NCBI GenBank assembly: GCA_032358255.1
Contig: JAULBX010005553.1
Coordinates: 124,001-188,000 of the forward strand
Source of the DNA: Heterotrichella gracilis
Taxonomy: Eukaryota; Sar; Xanthophyceae; Tribonematales; Xanthonemataceae
Reading direction: 5' to 3'
DNA length: 64,000 nucleotides
Made by a program: the position numbers and the translations under genes. The notes beneath the pieces were generated by a model, which worked only from the letters and a program-made list of their open reading frames with translations, was not told the DNA's origin and did no database searches. Within the stretch, counting starts at the first letter, position 1; every line of letters begins with the position of its first letter. Below are positions 1-10,839 of this stretch, in pieces.

Positions 1-730
1 CTGCCCCCATTTCCCCTCTGCCAAACCCCATGAGGTGCGTTGCAGGAGCGGCAGCAGCCAGCCTATAAGAGTCCATGGGTGCATGCAGGTGCAACGCCCA
101 GGTACCCCCAAACCGCTCAGCAGTAATAAACCCCACCTTGAGGTTTTGCACTGCATCTGATATGGAGGCCTCGCCGCTGTCCTCCGCCTTCTGGGGAGTG
201 ACATGCTCAAAGCCAGGCGGGGGGCCATCTGCAAGGGCGCAATGGCAGGGTTTGTTGTTGGTGAATGTGGTGTGTGGGGGTGCGTGAGGGTGCAGGTACA
301 GGTGGGGTGTGCGTGCCCAATGCCAGACGACATGCCATGCATCACAGTAGCGTGACCACGGCTGCTCTGGTGGGCGCGACTTGCATCTATGCATAGAGGT
401 GCAGGCAAATGGACTGGCGTGTACAAATTGCGAGGCTGCAGTAAACAAAACTGGTGCATGGGGTTCAAGTGTTGCTGCTTGCATATGCAAGCTGGGCTTG
501 CGCCAGTGGGCCTGTAAAGATAACCAAATTTATGGGTGAAAAGGTGAGAGCTATCACAACGCACCGTCTTGTGTCGCATCTTCTTGCTCTGCTCTGTCTG
601 CCCAAGCAGCATTGCCCTGCGCATGCATGCATATTCATGATTATCACAATTCATGTTGCGGGCACATTCTCGGGAGTGTGGGTGCATGTGAGAAGCATGC
701 AGCACGAATGTGTTGGCGGATCCTTACCAT
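1..730 (-). CDS. 3'-truncated unknown gene, multi-exon
   Basis: The best supported exon is 228..137. Read on the minus strand it starts after a TTGCAG acceptor and ends at AAG|GTGGGG, coding GPPPGFEHVTPQKAEDSGEA and then SISDAVQNLK. A further exon starts at 17 after TTTGGCAG and runs off the window. Upstream, a start-codon exon ending ATG|GTAAGG (ATG 730..728) and an exon beginning at 511 after ATCTTTACAG fit in phase. The frame from 511 to 137 has no stop, so either it is one exon or the poorly coding middle part (about 451-229) is an in-frame intron. I recognise no domain. If 730 is the start, the gene shares a 768-base divergent promoter region with the cobyrinate synthase fusion. The exon at 228..137 looks real; the 5' structure is weak. 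Confidence 0.4.
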
Positions 731-738
731 CAGTCGTG

Positions 739-1506
739 CTGTGGAAGTGTGCATACTATGACATAATAGAACTCTAGGCATCGACACTTACGTTGGTCGC
801 CATTGCGCTGGCTGGCCTCTCGCCCAGGGCTACTTCGCAAACAACCACCAAAAGCTGGATATATAATCTTTGTAGTTTGGATTGTAACTGGGACCTGGTG
901 GGTCTGCAGCTCAGCTTTGTTTAGGCATATGCATGCATTTGCGGCCAATAATAAGGTTGCACCGATGCTCCGCGGATTGACGAAAATCGAGCCAGGAGCA
1001 GGTTGTTGTACATGGGTTGTGCTTTGATACCGTTTGAAACTCAACAACAGGCGTTTAAAGTGGCGACAGTCTTGTGTCTGACTGGTGGCCAGGGGGTACC
1101 GTTTCGCCGAAACGAGGGTGTTGAAAGGGAGGAGTATAAGCGAAACCGTGTGCGGGGGTGCCATTGGTCGATCGAAATCGTACCTTTTGGCAAAAAGTGC
1201 AAGGCAGTGATAAACATGCGTTGAACTGCGGTTTGAACACCAAAAGCAGCTCAACTATCGCGTGCTGCAGCAGAAACAAACAAAGCTTTGCCTTTAGCAA
1301 ACTCGTTGGTTGGTTGAGAGAGTCTGCTTGCAAAACTTTGGGTGTTGGGTGCCAGCAAAACTGCGTTGGGTGACACCTCCCTGCAGAGACTGAGGGACAG
1401 TGGGATATGTGTTGCAACCCGGGCATGTTTACCGCGCCGTTACCCTAGATGTAGCAAGCCTTGCCGAGTCTCTCCGTTGTAGGCGTGGTTTTGCGCGTAC
1501 GCCACA
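739..1506. other. Divergent intergenic region
   Basis: No convincing gene is seen. It separates the minus-strand gene ending at the left edge from the cobyrinate synthase fusion and probably carries both promoters. An ATGGCGACCAAC|GTAAGT string on the minus strand at 803..792 looks like a leader exon or short upstream ORF. An in-frame TAG at 1480 lies just before the ATG at 1507, so the fusion cannot be extended upstream within the same exon. Confidence 0.5.
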
Positions 1507-4500
1507 ATGGTGAAGGTGGTGGTGGTTGGGGGCACCAACAGTGGGGTGGGCAAAACATCCATATCCATTGGCCTTATGGCTGCACTGAGGTGAGGTTTGT
1601 GCACGTTTTCCTGCGTTGGTGTTTCCTATGCGGTGGCAAACGCTAACACGCATTTTCCCTGCTCAGGAACCGTGGTCTGACCGTTCAAGCGTTCAAAGTT
1701 GGCCCAGGTAAGCTGAAGGTTGTTTTCTGGTTGTGTGAAACACTCACAGCGCCGCATAGCTTACTCACGGCGCATGGTGTGCAGACTTCCTGGACCCTCT
1801 GCACCACCAAGAGGCAACCGGGCGGCCCTCAGTGAACCTCGACGGCTGGATGCTCAGTAAGGAACAGAACCTGGCCACCTTTCAGCGGCACACAGCGGAC
1901 GCTGATGTCGCAGTCGTGGAGGGGGTGATGGGCCTGTTCGACGGGAGGGACGGGAAGACAGAGGACGGCAGCACTGCGCAGATGGCAAAGTGGCTGGGCG
2001 CACCCGTTCTCCTGGTGCTGGACTGCTGGTCTATAGCCCGGAGCGCAGCAGCGGTTGTCAAGGGCTACCAGGAGTTCGACCCAGACCTCAACCTGGCTGG
2101 CCTGGTGCTCAACAAAGTGGGTGGGGACTCGCACACCACCTGGTTGAAGGAGGCGTTGGAGTGCTCTGGTTCCAAGGCAGCGGTGCTAGGAGGCGTCCCA
2201 AAGGTGCGAACAGCTGGCAGGAAACGTGCACCCGTGCGTGCACCTCGAGGTGCATGGTAGTAGGCGTCCGTTTAGTCACACCCAAGGAACGCCAACACGA
2301 ACGTCGCTGTGCAGGTGGACGAGGTGACAATCAAGGAAAGGCACTTGGGGCTGCACTTGCCTGGCGACGCAGACTTGCCAAGTGGGTACATTCAAAAATT
2401 GGGGGATTTGTTGGAGAAGCATGTAGATCTGGATGCTCTGCTGGAGATGGCAGCAGAGGTGGCGCCTGCTGAGCGTACCAAGGAGCAGCTAGTGCAGGAG
2501 GTTGCGGGGCCGAGGGTCAGAATTGGGGTTGCGCACGACGCGGCCTTCTGCTTTTACTACAACGAGTAAGTGGGTTGGGCGGTGCATATGCATGCATTAG
2601 CAGCCAGCTCAAAACACCCCGGAAACTAGAACTTGGCGGTTGCCCCAACTGGCCAGTCCACTAAGTTGTGACCAGTTTGACTTGATCCCTGTTGCTGGGT
2701 CTCATGCTTGCACCACCCTCCCGGCGCACAAGGCATCCATCCGCATGGCCATGAAGGCGGTGCACAAACGCCACAGCAGCGACGGCCGACCTACCATCCT
2801 CATCCACGCCGCACGCACCGCCTGCCTACCTCTCTCACCCCACACCCCTCACACCCCGCCCCGCCCTGCAGCAACCTGGCCCTACTGACAGCAGCAGGCG
2901 CCGAGCTGGTGCCCTTCTCACCCCTCACCGACAACCTCCCCGTGAACCTAGCGGGGGTGTACCTGGGTGGGGGCTACCCGGAGCGCTTTGCCGCGCAGCT
3001 GGCAGCAAACCGGCCGCTGCTGGCGGCTGTGCGGGCGCTGGCTGAGGCAGGGGGGGTGGTGTATGCGGAGTGCGGGGGGCTTATGTACCTGAGCCAAAGC
3101 ATACAGCCGCTGGACGACGTGGCCTACCCAATGGGTGCGTTACCAACTGCAGCACAATGCACATCAAGCAGGGGGGTATTGGGCTAGCAAATAGTTCCAG
3201 TGGCTGCAGCCAGTTGCATTTAAGGGTTGTCTAGGTGGCATGCGTCCACCCTTAGTGGCCACGCACCATGCACGCTTGTTGATGTATGGGCTGCTATCAT
3301 CTTTCAGGTACACTGTGCGTTCCAGCGTGCAATTCGCACTGTTGAACCCGCAAACGGTTGGCCTGGCCACACGCGCCCCTGTACCATCCCTCATGACCCA
3401 TGACCTAATGCCGCTCCCGCGCCTGGTGCCAGTCAGGGCCACCTAGGCGTCTGCATGGGTTCGTTACTGCATTGTTCCATAGCGTCCTCCCCTGACACAA
3501 CCACCAACCCCGCCCTGCCCCTGCAGCCGCTGTCTTCCCCTTCCGCACCCTGATGACCGCAAAGTCCATGAAGATGGGGTACGTGGAGGTGACCACGCGA
3601 GATCCCTGCGCGCTGTTCCCCTCACACGCCGGCGCACGCGGCCACGTGTACCACTTCAGCGAGATCGTGCAGGAGCGGGTGGTGAGCGGCCTCACCTCGG
3701 GCAAGGCTGCGCAGCCTGCTGCGGGGGAGCACGAGTGGGTGGCCAGCTACTCTGCTGCCATCCAGGCGCCGGGGGCGGCGCCTGTGGAGGAGGGCTACTC
3801 GTGGCGGAATGTGCTGGCCAGCTACGTGCATCTGCATTGGGGCTCGGCGCCTGAATTTGCCGCGCAGCTGGTGGAGCGGTGCCGCAGGTGGGGGGGGAGG
3901 GGGGGGGGGGGGGCGGGGGCNNNNNNNNNNGCATTTCTGTGGGGGTGCGCCAGCCTGGGGCACCAGGGGGGGGGCCCGGGGGCAGCTCTGCAGCTGGGGT
4001 GCTTAGGGTGTTGAGTATGGGGGGAGGGGGGAAGGTTTTGGCGTGCGGGGTGGGGCAGCTGGGCCTCACCTGTGTATGCAATTGTTGGTGTGTGTTTTCG
4101 GCAGGCGGAGAGGGGTGATGGTGATGCATGGATCAATGGGGCAAGGGTTAAAGCAGAGAATGAACCCATGCGCCAATGCATCCGCCAGATAGCTGCACTC
4201 CGCCCCATGCTGTTTGCACACTCTGGTCCTGAAGGCCTGTCCTTGGCCCTGCAGTGTGGACGTTGAGACGGTGACATCAGCAGCAACAACTGCAGCCAAC
4301 CAGGAGCCCTACCCCCCCCTGGCCCCCCACCTACCCCCTGCACTGTCGCAGCGCCGCGGCCTGCACAGCGCGGCGTCCCTGCCCAACTTCCGCTCACACA
4401 GCAGGTGCGAGTGACCTCCATGGCAGCGCGTGTGGCCTGTTACTGGGACACAGCGCCCATGTGCTAATGCCACCATGCACCCAGCGCAATCCCAAGCCTG

Positions 4501-7500
4501 CATACCCAGGCAGCCACATCCACTACTTGTCATTATCCTCACTAATGGATGGCAGCTAAACATGCTCATACACAACAAGCACTGCCCAGGCAGGGGGGAG
4601 GTGAGAAGGCTGAGTCGCACACCTCCATCACCCCTCAGCCATGGGCATCGTGGCCGCCCCCCCCCCCTCCGCCTGATGGTGTCCCTCCCCTACTTCCACC
4701 CCCTAGTCCCTCATCACCCCTTGCACCCCCCACCAGGTCCAACTCCGCTCGCAGCCTGTCCTACGACGGCACCCACCCCGACACCCGTGGCCCCCTTGGG
4801 TGCACCTGTGACCCAGACCCTGGCGCCTACCCCGCCGCGCCCCCCTGCGAGGCCTGCACCTACAACGCGCACCTGCCCGCGCACCACCACCACCACCACC
4901 ACCAGCCGCAGCACCACCACCACCACCAGCCGCACCCCCTGCGCCTGCCCCCCTCCCGCTCCACCGCGTCGCTGTACACCAAGGGGTACCACGAGGTCAA
5001 GGGGGGCCAGGATCGCGACGCAGCTGCGCGCTCTGAGTCGCCCAACACCCCGCTGGGCAAGGTGTCGAGCTCGGAGAGCCTGCAGGTGGGTTTAGGGTTT
5101 AGGGTTTAGTGGGGGGGGGGACTCGTATGGACATGCAAAATCGATTCCTTGTTTGCAAAAGGAACAAGTGGCCCTTCCTGTGGTCATATTTGCGTGTGAA
5201 TGTTGATTCACCTTGGGTGAGTCAGTGCCCTTTCCTATGTCCATGGCATATTACCCACAATACAGGCCTTGAGGACGGCTATGGTGTTGCCGCCCTCCTG
5301 AACCCCCTGTCCCTTCCCTCCAGGTTGCGCCGCAGGGCTACTTCCCCTCCCCTCCCGGCTCGCCCAACGACCCCCCTGTGCACCTGGAGTCAGCCTTCAA
5401 CAGCCGACACGCATCCTACCAGAGCCACAACCCGCTGTACCGCCAGAGCCACCGCCCCACCTCGGCAGCCTCCCTTGACCTGATGTACCCCCCTGGCAAG
5501 GCGCTGCTGGGCGACGTGGGTTCCACCTACCCCATCAAGGCAACCTCCCTTGACTTGGGGGCGCTGCAGTCGCTGCATTCGTCGCCCAGCCAGGGCGATT
5601 TCGGGAGGGACAGGGCAGGTATGTGGCCTGTTTGCTTGATCATTCCACCCTCCACTACCCCTTCTTCAAGCCAGTAACAACCTCCCATGCACACGCTCTT
5701 GCATATGACTCTGCGCAATGGGGATTATTTCTTATTCTAATGTTAAGAATGCACTTTTTAAATACAAATTATATGCTAATGTGGGCAAATGAGGTACAGA
5801 AATAGATTGCGCCAGGCATACCCATGCAGGGCTCCATGTGTTGCATGGCTGCATGGGCTGTAGCGTACACCTACCCTGCTCATGCAAATGCTACGCACCC
5901 CCTCACACCCTTTCACACCCCTCCCCCTCCCCGCACACAGCCACCGCCTCTGGCCGGCTTGAGGACGCCACCTCCTTCCCATCCCGCCGCTCCCTGCAGC
6001 ACCTCTCCTCCTCATCCTCGGCCCACCTGGCGCCCTCAGAGAGAATCGTGTCCCTGCTGCCCTCCGGCACAGAGATCCTGTTTGCCCTAGGCTTGGGGGG
6101 TCGGCTGGTTGGGGTTTCCGACCTGTGCGATTACCCTCAGGAGGCTGTCAGCAAGCCCCGGGTGGTGCGGAGCTCGGTGGACACCTCAACCATGAGCTCA
6201 GCGGAAGTGGAGGTGCGCGAGGGGTAGGGTGGGTGGTAGGCGGGTGAGATGTTAGCCAAGAGGGGGGGTAGGGCGGAAGGGGAGCAAAGGCTGCAGGTAG
6301 TGGGTTGGCTGTAGGGCTTTGTGGCGGGGTTGGGGTGAGCGCATGAGGTGGGAGCGCATGGGGCGAAGGTGCGTTGCCGAAGGTGGTGCATACCAGGGGT
6401 ATGGTGCTTGGAGGGCTCGGCTGGCTGCACACCCAGCGGCCCCTGTAAGCAACCATGTGTCTCAGCTGCACGTCATCCATGCCACGTCAGGAGGACATTG
6501 CATGCACCAAAGTCATCTGGCCACGCCCCCTCATGGAAAGTAGGAAGGACAATGAAAGCGCTGCCGCCACATCCATGCCACGCCCCCTTACGCCTCACTA
6601 GCCAGCATGCTGCCATGCTGAGCTGCACCATGTCCATGCCACATCTTCTTATTCCCTGCTTCCCCGCTCCCCCACAGGCCGCCATGTCCCAGCTGCGCGC
6701 CCGCCGCCGCTCCCCCTTTGTGGTGGACGTAGACGCGCTGCGCCGCGACCAGCCCGGCCTGGTGCTGACGCAGGACATGTGCCGCACGTGCGACGCCGAT
6801 GCCGACAGCGTGGCGGAGGCGCTGCATGCCGCGGGGCTGGGGCAGGCCGCCACGCACACCATCGTGCTGCGGCCCAGGAGCGTGGCGGATGTGATGGACA
6901 ACATTCTGGAGGTGGGGATGGGTGCATGGTGATGGATAACAAGGGTGGTACGCCAGATAAGTTGGGTACCTGCATTCCGGCAGCATTCTGATGGCGCGGG
7001 GCCAAATGTGTGCCTTTCCATTTATCGTCAGCGATGCAGCCGCATAGATAGGGTTCATGCATAGTGGGGTCCAGATGGATAAAGCGCTGGAGGTGCGGTG
7101 CTGGGTGTAATGTCGGGCTGGTTTATTTTGCGAGGGGTGTTTACCTAAAATCACCCGTGTAGGGATAGCAGCAAATGAGATTGACTGCAAGGGATAATTC
7201 TCTTGATTGTGTTGACTGACCACCATGGCCACCCCATACAGGTTGGCCAGGCAGCAGGCGTGCACCCCGAGGCCCTCAGGCTGGTGGACAGGCTGCGCGC
7301 AAGGCTGCGGGCGGTGGCAGTAGCGGTGGCCGCCAGCGGGCGCCGCCCCCGCGTGCTCTCCCTTGAGGGCCTTTCTCCCCTTGTGCTGGGTGGCCAGTGG
7401 CTGCCTGAGGTGAAGGCGCTGGCGGGGGGGAGGGATGAGTGGCAGCAGCCTGGGGACGCACCCATGCGCATCACGTGGGAGCAGGTACGAAATAATATGC

Positions 7501-8502
7501 ATTCATGTCATTAATTTGTAAGTATGCTTTTGGGGTGGGGCAGGGGAGTTTGAGAGGCAAGCGATGTGCATTGGGTGGAGTTGGGGTGCATGGCGGTGGG
7601 TTTGAGGTGTAGGCGCTGTAAGTGGGGAGGGACGAATTGCAGCAGCTGGGTACCCACCCATATGAGTGGGAGCAGTTGGGAGGCGGGGCGTGTAGTTGGA
7701 TTGGGGGTGAGGGAGGTGCATTGGGGTGGGGCAATGGATGTGCAGGGGATGTTAATGTGGGTGTGTGAGGGGAAGTGGTGCATGGCATAGGAGGGGAATA
7801 GTGTGCTTCTGAAGAGGGCTCTGATGGGTGGGTGGGGTGACAGTGTAGCATAATCTATGACTAGAAGTATGGCGTGAGCAGCTGCGCCCACATCCAAATC
7901 CCCTGCGATGTGCTGCCCCCCTCACCCCCCTGCCCCCCTCCCCTCCTGCAGATTGTGTCGTACGCCCCTGAGGTGCTCATCCTGTCGCCCTGCTCGCGCA
8001 ACCCCCAGCAGACCCTGGCTGAGGTGTGCCACCTGGCGGGGCTGCAGGGCTGGTGGACGCTGCCCGCGGTCAAGTCTGGCCAGGTGTACATCGTGGACCA
8101 CGCGCTGTTCAGCAGGCCGGGGCCAAGGTGGGTGCTGGCACACGCAAAATGGTTACAAGGAGAATGACAACGGATTGCAACTGCAAGGGCATTCACAGAT
8201 GCTTTGTTTTCTTGTTTCTTATTTCCTGTAAATGTTTCCTGTGATGACGAGATATATTATGATTTCTTATTTCTCAAGGATTTTATCTATTTTAGAACTC
8301 ATTTTGTCATCAATTTATTCCATTAAGTTATGCCCCTTTCTTTTGCAGGCTGGTTGACGGCGTGGAGACCCTAGCGCGCATTCTGCACCCCGACCACGCG
8401 CCGCGCCGCTGCCCCGAGCGCGCAGTGCTCAAGCTGTCGCTGTCAGGCGGGCAGCGGTGCAGGCAGGCGCTGCTCACAAACTACTTTGTGCCCTTCACCT
8501 AG
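1507..8502 (+). CDS. cobB: Cobyrinate a,c-diamide synthase (CobB/CbiA) fused to BtuF-like corrinoid-binding domain
   Basis: Fourteen exons join in phase: 1507-1589, 1667-1707, 1785-2203, 2315-2565, 2872-3134, 3527-3887, 4255-4404, 4737-5085, 5324-5618, 5941-6212, 6678-6911, 7242-7484, 7952-8127, 8349-8502, giving 1096 aa. Residues 1-472 are a full CobB/CbiA enzyme, which amidates tetrapyrrole acetate side chains a and c using glutamine and ATP: P-loop [11 protein letters not shown] (8-18), KVGPDFLDP (38-46), [10 protein letters not shown] (86-95), class-I glutamine amidotransferase nucleophile AECGG (Cys332) and HLHW (His454/456). Residues 473-769 are a Ser/Pro-rich linker with a His tract. 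Residues 770-1096 resemble BtuF-type binding proteins: [20 protein letters not shown], then TQDMCRTC. There is no signal or transit peptide before the P-loop, so a cytosolic location is inferred. All bridging introns keep frame, so one polypeptide is likely, but two adjacent genes are not excluded without transcripts. Confidence 0.85.
3921..3930. other. Assembly gap (10 N) in a G-rich intron
   Basis: Ten unknown bases follow a run of G at about 3889-3919 inside intron 6 of the cobyrinate synthase fusion. The flanking exons join in phase across it, so no coding sequence need be missing. The length is probably a placeholder. Confidence 0.95.
4882..4929 (+). repeat. CAC-triplet tract coding a His-rich linker
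   Basis: Two runs of CAC (seven and five codons) separated by CAG-CCG-CAG code histidines 572-578 and 582-586 in the linker between the amidase and the BtuF-like domain. The tract may be a plain triplet expansion or a weak metal-binding segment; nothing here distinguishes the two. Confidence 0.85.
5091..5109 (+). repeat. Plant-type telomeric motif (TTTAGGG), interstitial
   Basis: About 2.7 units of TTTAGGG begin five bases after the splice donor at 5086 inside intron 8 of the cobyrinate synthase fusion. TTTAGGG is the telomere unit of land plants and many green algae, but this copy is internal and short. Confidence 0.9.
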
Positions 8503-8572
8503 GGGCGCGCCGAGGTGCAAATACACCTACCCCAATGTTGGTATGTTTGGGTCCCACTACTTTGTGCCCTTC
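8481..8572 (+). repeat. 16-base direct repeat around the fusion gene stop codon
   Basis: The 16-mer CTACTTTGTGCCCTTC occurs at 8481-8496, as the last codons before the stop, and again at 8557-8572 in the presumed 3' UTR. In the second copy the frame continues as HYFVPFGEEPGGGCVPA and then a stop. This suggests either a small tandem duplication that replaced the old C terminus or an alternative last exon. Confidence 0.8.
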
Positions 8573-10639
8573 GGCGAGGAGCCGGGCGGGGGGTGCGTCC
8601 CAGCGTGATTTATCTAATAGCGCTTCATGGTGGTGGAAAGTCCGCCTCCCGGGGCAAGGCGTGGTTGGGGGTGCGCGGCGTGCAATTGGGCAGCTGGGAG
8701 GAAAATGCTGCGAAACCGATGGGTGGGGTGGTTGGAGGCCGCTGGTGAATAGGCGGGAGTCAGCCTAGTTGATGGGCCATGGTGCGCTATCTATGCTTGA
8801 TTTGCAGTGCTGCGGCTGGGTATGGGGTGCAAGGCACGCCATGCCTGAGCTGACGCCTAGTGTAAAGATGTGAGCTTTGGATCGTTGTAGTGGGTGCTCA
8901 GCCAGTAGCGAGCATTGTAATGGAGCCTGTTGTCTCCTAAAGGGTTTGGTGTTTTGTCTGTCTCTTCCCCGTTGCCTGTCCGGTGCTATGGCTCCATCCC
9001 TGTGTTGCTTCCTTGGTGCGGCGCCCGCCTGGTTTGCCATTGGCCTGCCGCTAGTGCCTCTCAGTCCCCCTTGTCAGTCTGCGGTGTTGTGCGTGTTGCC
9101 AGCCGCGTGTGCCACTAGTCCCGTCCCCAGAATAACAGTTCCCTATTTGTGCACGGCGATGTTAGCCGTGATTTAAGCCCTTTCAAGCCCAGCCCCCAAT
9201 TTTGTTCCAGGCAGAAATAGCCACATGGGTTTCTGTTGTAAAAGGCACATTTTTCCTGGGTTTCTCCCGGCACCCTGTGCAAGGTACACCATGCAGAGCA
9301 GAGCAGCTGAGCTCGGGGATGTTGTGGATGGATGCTGGGGGAGTTTCCTGTGTTTATGTGTGTATGAGGGCCCTATGCTGCGATTTCACAGGACTGGCAA
9401 TAGGTTAGCCAATGGCAGATCGCTAGCTGGGAAGCAAGCGGTTTGCGGTAAAGAAGTTGCTGTAGAAGTATTTGAGGAAGGGCAATACTGTACACCTTAC
9501 ATAGTTCTATCACAATTGTTGATTAGGCTAGTCATCAACACCCACGTCGTATATGACAGTCCCAAGCCCTGCCCTTTTGGCAAATACCTGATTTAATTCT
9601 CCCGTAGTTGCTTGTCAGCACCTAAGCTTAGCTCATGGGATTGGTATCTAGGTTTGAACAATTTGGTTTCTTCCTGCTGCGCTGATAGAGGCGAGGGCTG
9701 GATCCCTCTTGGTACAGAACGTGTGAGACATTGTGTTTGAGAGGCCGCCTCTTCATTCTTCATTTTTAATATGTCCATGCGGTGTATTTATGGGGATGCT
9801 GCAGCGCTGGAGACATCTACCAATTGGATTTCATGTTGTATTACTTACTAAGGAGTCACCTGGTCCAGCAGCGGGATCAGGGGCACGCATTCACCATGCC
9901 AATCATTATGGCATGCGGCATGAGCCTAGATAGCTTGTAGTTGATTGCAACTTGTCAATTATTGTAAAAGTTCATTCATAGTTCCCATCAATTGCAGAAT
10001 TCTCAGAATTCTCCCTTTTGAACGTATTCTCTGAGACGGTCTGAGAACATGTTACATATTCTTTAACATGTACAGTACATGTTACAAGGGGCATGCATGC
10101 TGCCAGCTGATGCAGTGCGCAGAATCACATCGGCCCATGGATTGTGATCATGAACTTGCAGCGCCCTGGGTAGATGCTAGCCCCCTGGCAGCCTAGTAGG
10201 TGTGCGGTGATCACCTAGACGCCTAGGGCCCCTGGGTGGCAGAGCTGCGCCGCCGGCCCCCTAGGTGGCACAGTGACAGTGTCATCTCATTCAATGACTT
10301 CAATGCTTGGAGCAGTCCCACCCCCACGTGGTCAACACTAGAGTCTCAGACAGTGCTAGATACTGAACACCTTGTGGGCCACCGCCTGAGGCTACTGGGT
10401 GGCAATATCTCCACTGGAAACGCATACCACTGCGCCGCAGGCCTGAGGCTAATGAGTGGCACTGTCACAGTGTGCCACAACTCGGAGTTACAAATGGCAG
10501 GGGCAGCCTGCCCCTACCCACTGTAGGGGTGTTGCAGGCTGCGGCGCCCAGTCACTGGGATCCTACGGTAGGCTACCTACGCCAGTGCGCTCCGGCCAAG
10601 TCACTGGGATCCACATGATGTTGAAGTTACTGTACCATC
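8503..10639. other. Intergenic region with small repeats
   Basis: I see no convincing gene here. The first part must include the 3' UTR of the cobyrinate synthase fusion. At 10064-10084 there is a perfect palindrome, and 10250-10500 holds repeated GCCTGAGGCTA and GGTGGCA phrases plus palindrome-like GGCACAGTGACAGTG and GGCACTGTCACAGTGTGCC strings. No transposase or tRNA is seen. Confidence 0.5.
10064..10084. repeat. Perfect 10-base inverted repeat with 1-base spacer
   Basis: TAACATGTAC, one A, then GTACATGTTA. A further ACATGTTACA copy lies at 10048-10057, giving a cluster of ACATGT half-sites. It could be a dimeric protein-binding site or the remnant of a small inverted-repeat element. Function unknown. 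Confidence 0.75.
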
Positions 10640-10839
10640 TCACTTGCGCGGCGCCTGGAACCTTGTTGCCTCAGCCCGCCTTACCGCTGCTGGCCTGCGC
10701 AGCCCGTACCACACCACCACCCCGCACCCAGCCGCCACCAGCGCCATGGTGCCCAGCCCCATACCTGGAGCCGCGGGCTTGGCCTCTGTGGGTGCTGCAT
10801 GGCGCTCTGTGCTGATATCGCTGCTCCTTGCGCCTGCAT
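10640..10839 (-). CDS. Possible last exon of a tail-anchored protein
   Basis: On the minus strand an exon can start at 10839 after CGCTTGCAG and run 65 codons to a stop ending at 10640. Its codons are GC3-rich, as in the sure genes nearby. The C-terminal half reads MGLGTMALVAAGCGVVVWYG followed by a basic tail, which is the look of a single tail-anchor helix. The exon begins in the middle of a codon, so upstream exons must lie to the right of 10840; I could not place them. The opposite strand is also open here, so this call is tentative. No family is recognised. Confidence 0.3.

Noticed and set aside
4097-4254. Extra exon of the fusion gene starting at 4105 after TTTTCGGCAG
   Set aside because: It meets an in-frame stop; the acceptor at 4255 keeps the frame.
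5091-5109. True chromosome end or telomere
   Set aside because: Only 2.7 units, with coding exons on both sides; it is an interstitial motif.
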